This document shows, in pieces, positions 6,813 to 8,717 of a stretch of DNA of 8,717 bases; position 1 is the stretch's first letter, and the number at the start of each line of letters is the position of its first letter. The stretch comes from Actinomycetes bacterium (GTDB lineage: Bacteria > Actinomycetota > Actinomycetes > Actinomycetales > Cellulomonadaceae). A model generated the notes under the pieces. The model worked only from the letters and a program-made list of their open reading frames with translations, did no database searches and was not told where the DNA came from. A program made the position numbers and the translations under genes. The stretch spans positions 1-8,717 of the forward strand of contig JAEYUL010000051.1 of assembly GCA_023432565.1 (NCBI GenBank), in the 5' to 3' direction.

Positions 6813-7231
6813 CACGCCTCCTGGGCGGGGCCGGCGCTCGACGAGCCGGTGCTCGTCGCGGTGGTGCTCACCGTCGTCGAGCCGGTGCGGAGGTGGCCTC
6901 GTCGCACGACGAGGGCGCCGAGCACGACGGCGAGCACGACGATCAGCAGGGTCTGGCGGTCCTCGCGGGCGTCGCCGCAGGCGGCCCGCAGCTGCTCCTG
7001 GACCGTGAGCGGGTCTGCGCCCTCGACCTGCTCGACGTAGTGCTCGACCGCGTCGAACTGGTTGGACGGCAGCCTGCCCGACAGGTCGACGGGCTGACGC
7101 CACTCGAGCCCGATGGGCCGGCAGGTCACGACGTCGCCGGTCGTCTCGACGCGGAAGGTCGGTGGGGCGAGCAGCAGCCAGCCGAGCACGGGGGCGACGA
7201 CGAGCGCGCGGCCCCACTGACCCCATGACAT
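6812..7231 (-). CDS. Small two-helix membrane protein of unknown function
   Basis: A 139-residue protein with two hydrophobic segments, at about 8-23 and 93-110. Between them is a polar loop of about 70 residues with two cysteines, Cys37 (VVTCRPIG) and Cys85 (RAACGDARED). The tail after 112 is rich in Ser, Thr and Gly. If both ends are cytoplasmic, the loop is outside and Cys37-Cys85 could form a disulfide; the topology is inferred. The sequence resembles small actinobacterial membrane proteins of unknown role, but I cannot name a family. The ATG at 7231 has a strong GGGGGAGG ribosome-binding site 7 bases upstream. Its stop overlaps the ATG of the 446-aa gene, so the two proteins are probably made in step and may form a complex, with this one as membrane partner. 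A TAGCGT -10 box lies 36 bases upstream. Confidence 0.85.
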   Translation of the reverse strand: MSWGQWGRALVVAPVLGWLLLAPPTFRVETTGDVVTCRPIGLEWRQPVDLSGRLPSNQFDAVEHYVEQVEGADPLTVQEQLRAACGDAREDRQTLLIVVLAVVLGALVVRRGHLRTGSTTVSTTATSTGSSSAGPAQEA

Positions 7232-7267
7232 GCCTGGTCCTCCCCCTGGACGAATCGGGCGTCCCGT

Positions 7268-7273
7268 ACGCTA
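7268..7273 (-). promoter_or_regulatory. Possible -10 box (TAGCGT) for the 139/446-aa gene pair
   Basis: On the minus strand TAGCGT lies 36 bases before the ATG at 7231. It is identical to the -10 boxes of radA and the ABC operon. No good -35 is visible. A short inverted repeat (GACGC / GCGTC, 7277-7291) lies immediately upstream, in the -10/-35 spacer, where an operator could act. The 120-bp gap after the 224-aa gene supports a separate promoter. Confidence 0.4.
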
Positions 7274-7276
7274 CCG

Positions 7277-7291
7277 GACGCACGGAGCGTC
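7277..7291. repeat. Short inverted repeat in the promoter spacer
   Basis: GACGC and GCGTC are perfect 5-bp arms around a 5-base centre, adjoining the TAGCGT box. A second, wider pair (CGGAC at 7275-7279 and GTCCG at 7293-7297) partly overlaps it. It could be a regulator site, but arms this short are expected by chance in DNA of this composition. Confidence 0.2.
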
Positions 7292-7337
7292 GGTCCGCTC
7301 GTCCGCGGCCGCACCACCCGCACGCCGCGACGCCTCG

Positions 7338-7371
7338 GCGCAGGTCGAAGCTCAGCGCAGGTCGAAGACCG
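7338..7371. repeat. 17-bp tandem duplication at the end of the 224-aa gene
   Basis: A 13-bp sequence, GCGCAGGTCGAAG, occurs at 7338-7350 and again at 7355-7367, giving a period of 17. The right copy encodes the last codons of the 224-aa protein (Phe-Asp-Leu-Arg); the left copy lies just past the stop, which falls at the junction (7352-7354). It looks like a slippage duplication that copied the gene's 3' end into the intergenic gap. Confidence 0.55.
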
Positions 7372-8026
7372 CCTTGGCCACGAGCTCGCCGCCGATGCGG
7401 AGCTTGGCGGTGTAGGTGCCGGCGCCCGGTGGCCGTTCGACGGCGCCGCAGCCCTTGGTGGAGCGCACGCGCGCCCACGTGTAGGTCTCCTCGCTCGGCG
7501 TTCCGGGGCCGAGGAGCAGGGGGCGGCTGGCGGGCTCGGCACCCATGCAGTGGGTGCTGGACCACACGAGGTCGTCGCCCGAGCTCACGCTGACCCGACG
7601 GTTGGCGTCGCCCGCCTCGAGCAGGCAGGCCTCGTCGAGCGTGTTCGTCCAGACGATGCGGAAGGTGGGCCGGTCGGCGCCCGCGTACGACGGCGCGGAC
7701 GCCTCGAGCTCGACGTCGAGGTCGTCCGGCCCGCACACCGCGACGCCGGCGGCCGCCGCGGCGCGCTCGACCGCCGACAGCGTCGGCGCGGGCGTGGGCG
7801 CGCCGGTGCTCGCCGTGGGGTCCGCGCTGGGCCGGACCGTCCCGGTGGGCTGCGGGCCGGGCGCCGACCCGGCGGCCTGTCCCCGGCCGGCGAACCACCA
7901 CACGACGAGGCCGATGACGAGCACGGGCAGCACGAGCACGACGATCCGCCGCCTGACGTACACGCGGCGCGGCAGCCGCCCGGGGGACGCCGGCGGTCGT
8001 CGGGGGTCTCGGCTCGCCTGAGCCAC
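7352..8026 (-). CDS. Single-pass membrane protein with a four-cysteine extracytoplasmic domain
   Basis: A 224-residue protein of unknown function. The N-terminus is basic and Pro/Arg-rich (1-27). One membrane helix follows (about 28-45, ending VVWWF), then a disordered Pro/Ser/Thr/Gly linker (50-85) and a compact domain (about 97-224). The positive-inside rule puts this domain outside the membrane. It contains Cys98, Cys134, Cys160 and Cys193, enough for two disulfides, and has an alternating beta-strand look: FRIVWTNTLDEACLLEAG, then DDLVWSSTHC, LLLGPGTPSEETYTW and a final GAGTYTAKLRIGG strand. The pattern recalls BsuPI-like/immunoglobulin-like sandwiches; this is inferred, not proven. The start is GTG at 8026, with GAGGAG about 6 bases upstream. 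The frame remains open to 8656 but there overlaps mutY, so the longer form is rejected. The gene is divergent from mutY and 120 bp upstream of the 139-aa gene. Confidence 0.85.
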   Translation of the reverse strand: MAQASRDPRRPPASPGRLPRRVYVRRRIVVLVLPVLVIGLVVWWFAGRGQAAGSAPGPQPTGTVRPSADPTASTGAPTPAPTLSAVERAAAAAGVAVCGPDDLDVELEASAPSYAGADRPTFRIVWTNTLDEACLLEAGDANRRVSVSSGDDLVWSSTHCMGAEPASRPLLLGPGTPSEETYTWARVRSTKGCGAVERPPGAGTYTAKLRIGGELVAKAVFDLR

Positions 8027-8060
8027 GTCACGCTCCTCGTCGGTGGGTTCTCGTCGGTCC

Positions 8061-8066
8061 ACGGTA
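8061..8066 (-). promoter_or_regulatory. Possible -10 box (TACCGT) for the 224-aa gene
   Basis: On the minus strand TACCGT fits TANNNT and lies 34 bases before the GTG at 8026. This would give a leader of about 28 nt carrying the GAGGAG ribosome-binding site. No clear -35 is visible at the expected distance. Confidence 0.35.
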
Positions 8067-8093
8067 CGAGGCGCACGCGACCCGGGGACGTGC

Positions 8094-8133
8094 GCGCGCC
8101 CGGCGCGCCGCGAGCCCTGCGGTGGCGACCACC
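8094..8133. repeat. Two inverted repeats in the divergent 224-aa gene/mutY region
   Basis: GCGCGCC-C-GGCGCGC (8094-8108) is a near-perfect 15-bp palindrome, and GGTGG-CGA-CCACC (8121-8133) is a 5-bp stem with a 3-base loop. Both lie in the 163-bp gap between two divergent genes, where operators would be expected. The composition makes such repeats common, so this records a position rather than a function. Confidence 0.25.
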
Positions 8134-8189
8134 ACACCGTGGCGGACGGGGCGTGCCGGTCCCCGCGCGACAGTTGGCAGGATGCGGGC

Positions 8190-8717
8190 ATGACCGTGCC
8201 CCGCCTGCCGTCGCCGCTCGAGCCGGGCGTCACGACCGACGCCGGGCACCGGCTCGTCGGCCAGGTCGTCGCCTGGTACCACGAGCACGCCCGTGACCTG
8301 CCGTGGCGTGCGCCGGACCGCACCGCGTGGGGCGTCCTGGTCAGCGAGGTCATGCTGCAGCAGACGCCGGTCGTCCGGGTCGAGCCGGCCTGGCGGGCGT
8401 GGATGACGCGCTGGCCGACCCCGGCGGACCTCGCGGCCGCGCCCACCGCCGACGTCCTGCGCGCGTGGGACCGGCTCGGGTACCCGCGCCGCGCGCTGCG
8501 GCTGCAGCAGTGCGCGCAGGCAGTCGTCGAGCGCCACGACGGCCGGGTGCCGGACGACGAGGACGCGCTGCTGGCGCTGCCCGGCATCGGGGCGTACACG
8601 GCGGCGGCGGTGCTCGCGTTCGCGTACGGCTGGCGCGCGGTCGTCCTGGACACCAACGTGCGCCGGGTCCTGGCGCGGGCTGTCGACGGGCACGCGCTGC
8701 CGGCCCCGAGCCAGACG
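8190..8717 (+). CDS. mutY: A/G-specific adenine DNA glycosylase MutY (5' part, cut by the window edge)
   Basis: The first 176 residues of MutY, which removes adenine mispaired with 8-oxoguanine in base excision repair. Landmarks: LPWR (37-40); SEVMLQQTPV (52-61) with catalytic Glu53; Tyr98 in LGYPRRA; the helix-hairpin-helix LPGIGAYTAAAV (130-141); and VLDTNVRRV (152-160) with Asp154. The spacings Glu53 to Asp154 (101) and Glu53 to Tyr98 (45) equal those between Glu37, Asp138 and Tyr82 of E. coli MutY. Lys142 of E. coli is Arg158 here. The iron-sulfur cluster and the 8-oxoG-recognising C-terminal domain lie beyond the edge. The ATG at 8190 has AGGA 7 bases upstream; CAGGAT, 6 bases before the ATG, could instead be a poor -10 box. 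mutY is divergent from the 224-aa gene. Confidence 0.95.
   Translation, partial: MTVPRLPSPLEPGVTTDAGHRLVGQVVAWYHEHARDLPWRAPDRTAWGVLVSEVMLQQTPVVRVEPAWRAWMTRWPTPADLAAAPTADVLRAWDRLGYPRRALRLQQCAQAVVERHDGRVPDDEDALLALPGIGAYTAAAVLAFAYGWRAVVLDTNVRRVLARAVDGHALPAPSQT

Noticed and set aside
5361..7040. Long plus-strand open frame of about 559 codons starting within disA
   Set aside because: Its start is inside disA in another frame and the remainder is antisense to the 446-aa gene. The composition is Arg/Asp/Leu-rich shadow, with no ribosome-binding site.
6813..7901. N-terminal extension of the 446-aa protein to about 809 residues
   Set aside because: The upstream part reads the 139-aa and 224-aa genes out of frame and looks like Arg/Gly shadow. 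The ATG at 6812 has AGGAGG and overlaps the preceding stop.
8027..8656. Longer start for the 224-aa membrane protein
   Set aside because: The extra residues run antisense through mutY and lack membrane or domain character. GTG at 8026 has a good ribosome-binding site.
1..8717. tRNA, rRNA, CRISPR array, insertion sequence or integration site
   Set aside because: No cloverleaf-like segment, spaced repeat array, transposase or recombinase motif, or terminal inverted repeats were seen on either strand.

Overview
The window is chromosomal DNA from a very GC-rich actinobacterium. The evidence is about three-quarters G+C by eye, strong C/G bias at third codon positions, several GTG starts, actinobacterial TANNNT-type -10 boxes and the radA-disA gene pair. 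The gene content and protein style suggest Micrococcales, perhaps a Cellulomonas relative; this is from memory of gene families, not a database search. I see no tRNA, rRNA, CRISPR array, transposase, integrase or attachment site.

Layout from left to right. (1) Positions 1-119, minus strand: the N-terminal end of an unidentified Pro/Gly-rich protein. (2) 212-2781, minus strand: a two-gene ABC exporter. The ATPase (1843-2781) and a 12-helix permease (212-1846) overlap by ATGA. (3) 2782-2922: a divergent promoter region. (4) 2923-5443, plus strand: radA (branch-migration/recombination ATPase) then disA (c-di-AMP synthase that scans DNA). Each GTG start lies exactly 6 nt after a TANNNT hexamer, which suggests leaderless mRNAs. 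(5) 5472-8026, minus strand, convergent with disA: three genes of unknown function. They are a single-pass membrane protein with a four-cysteine outer domain (224 aa), a small two-helix membrane protein (139 aa) and a mostly helical 446-aa protein translationally coupled to it. (6) 8190 to the right edge, plus strand: the N-terminal 176 residues of MutY adenine glycosylase.

radA, disA and mutY form a genome-maintenance neighbourhood: RadA processes recombination intermediates, DisA reports DNA integrity through c-di-AMP, and MutY removes adenine opposite 8-oxoguanine. From memory, mycobacteria also place convergent membrane-protein gene(s) between disA and mutY, so some of the middle cluster may be a conserved positional neighbour. 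The 139/446-aa pair is the least explained part of the window and the best candidate for something undescribed. Nothing in the sequence proves a function for it, and the rest of the window is ordinary housekeeping and transport DNA.
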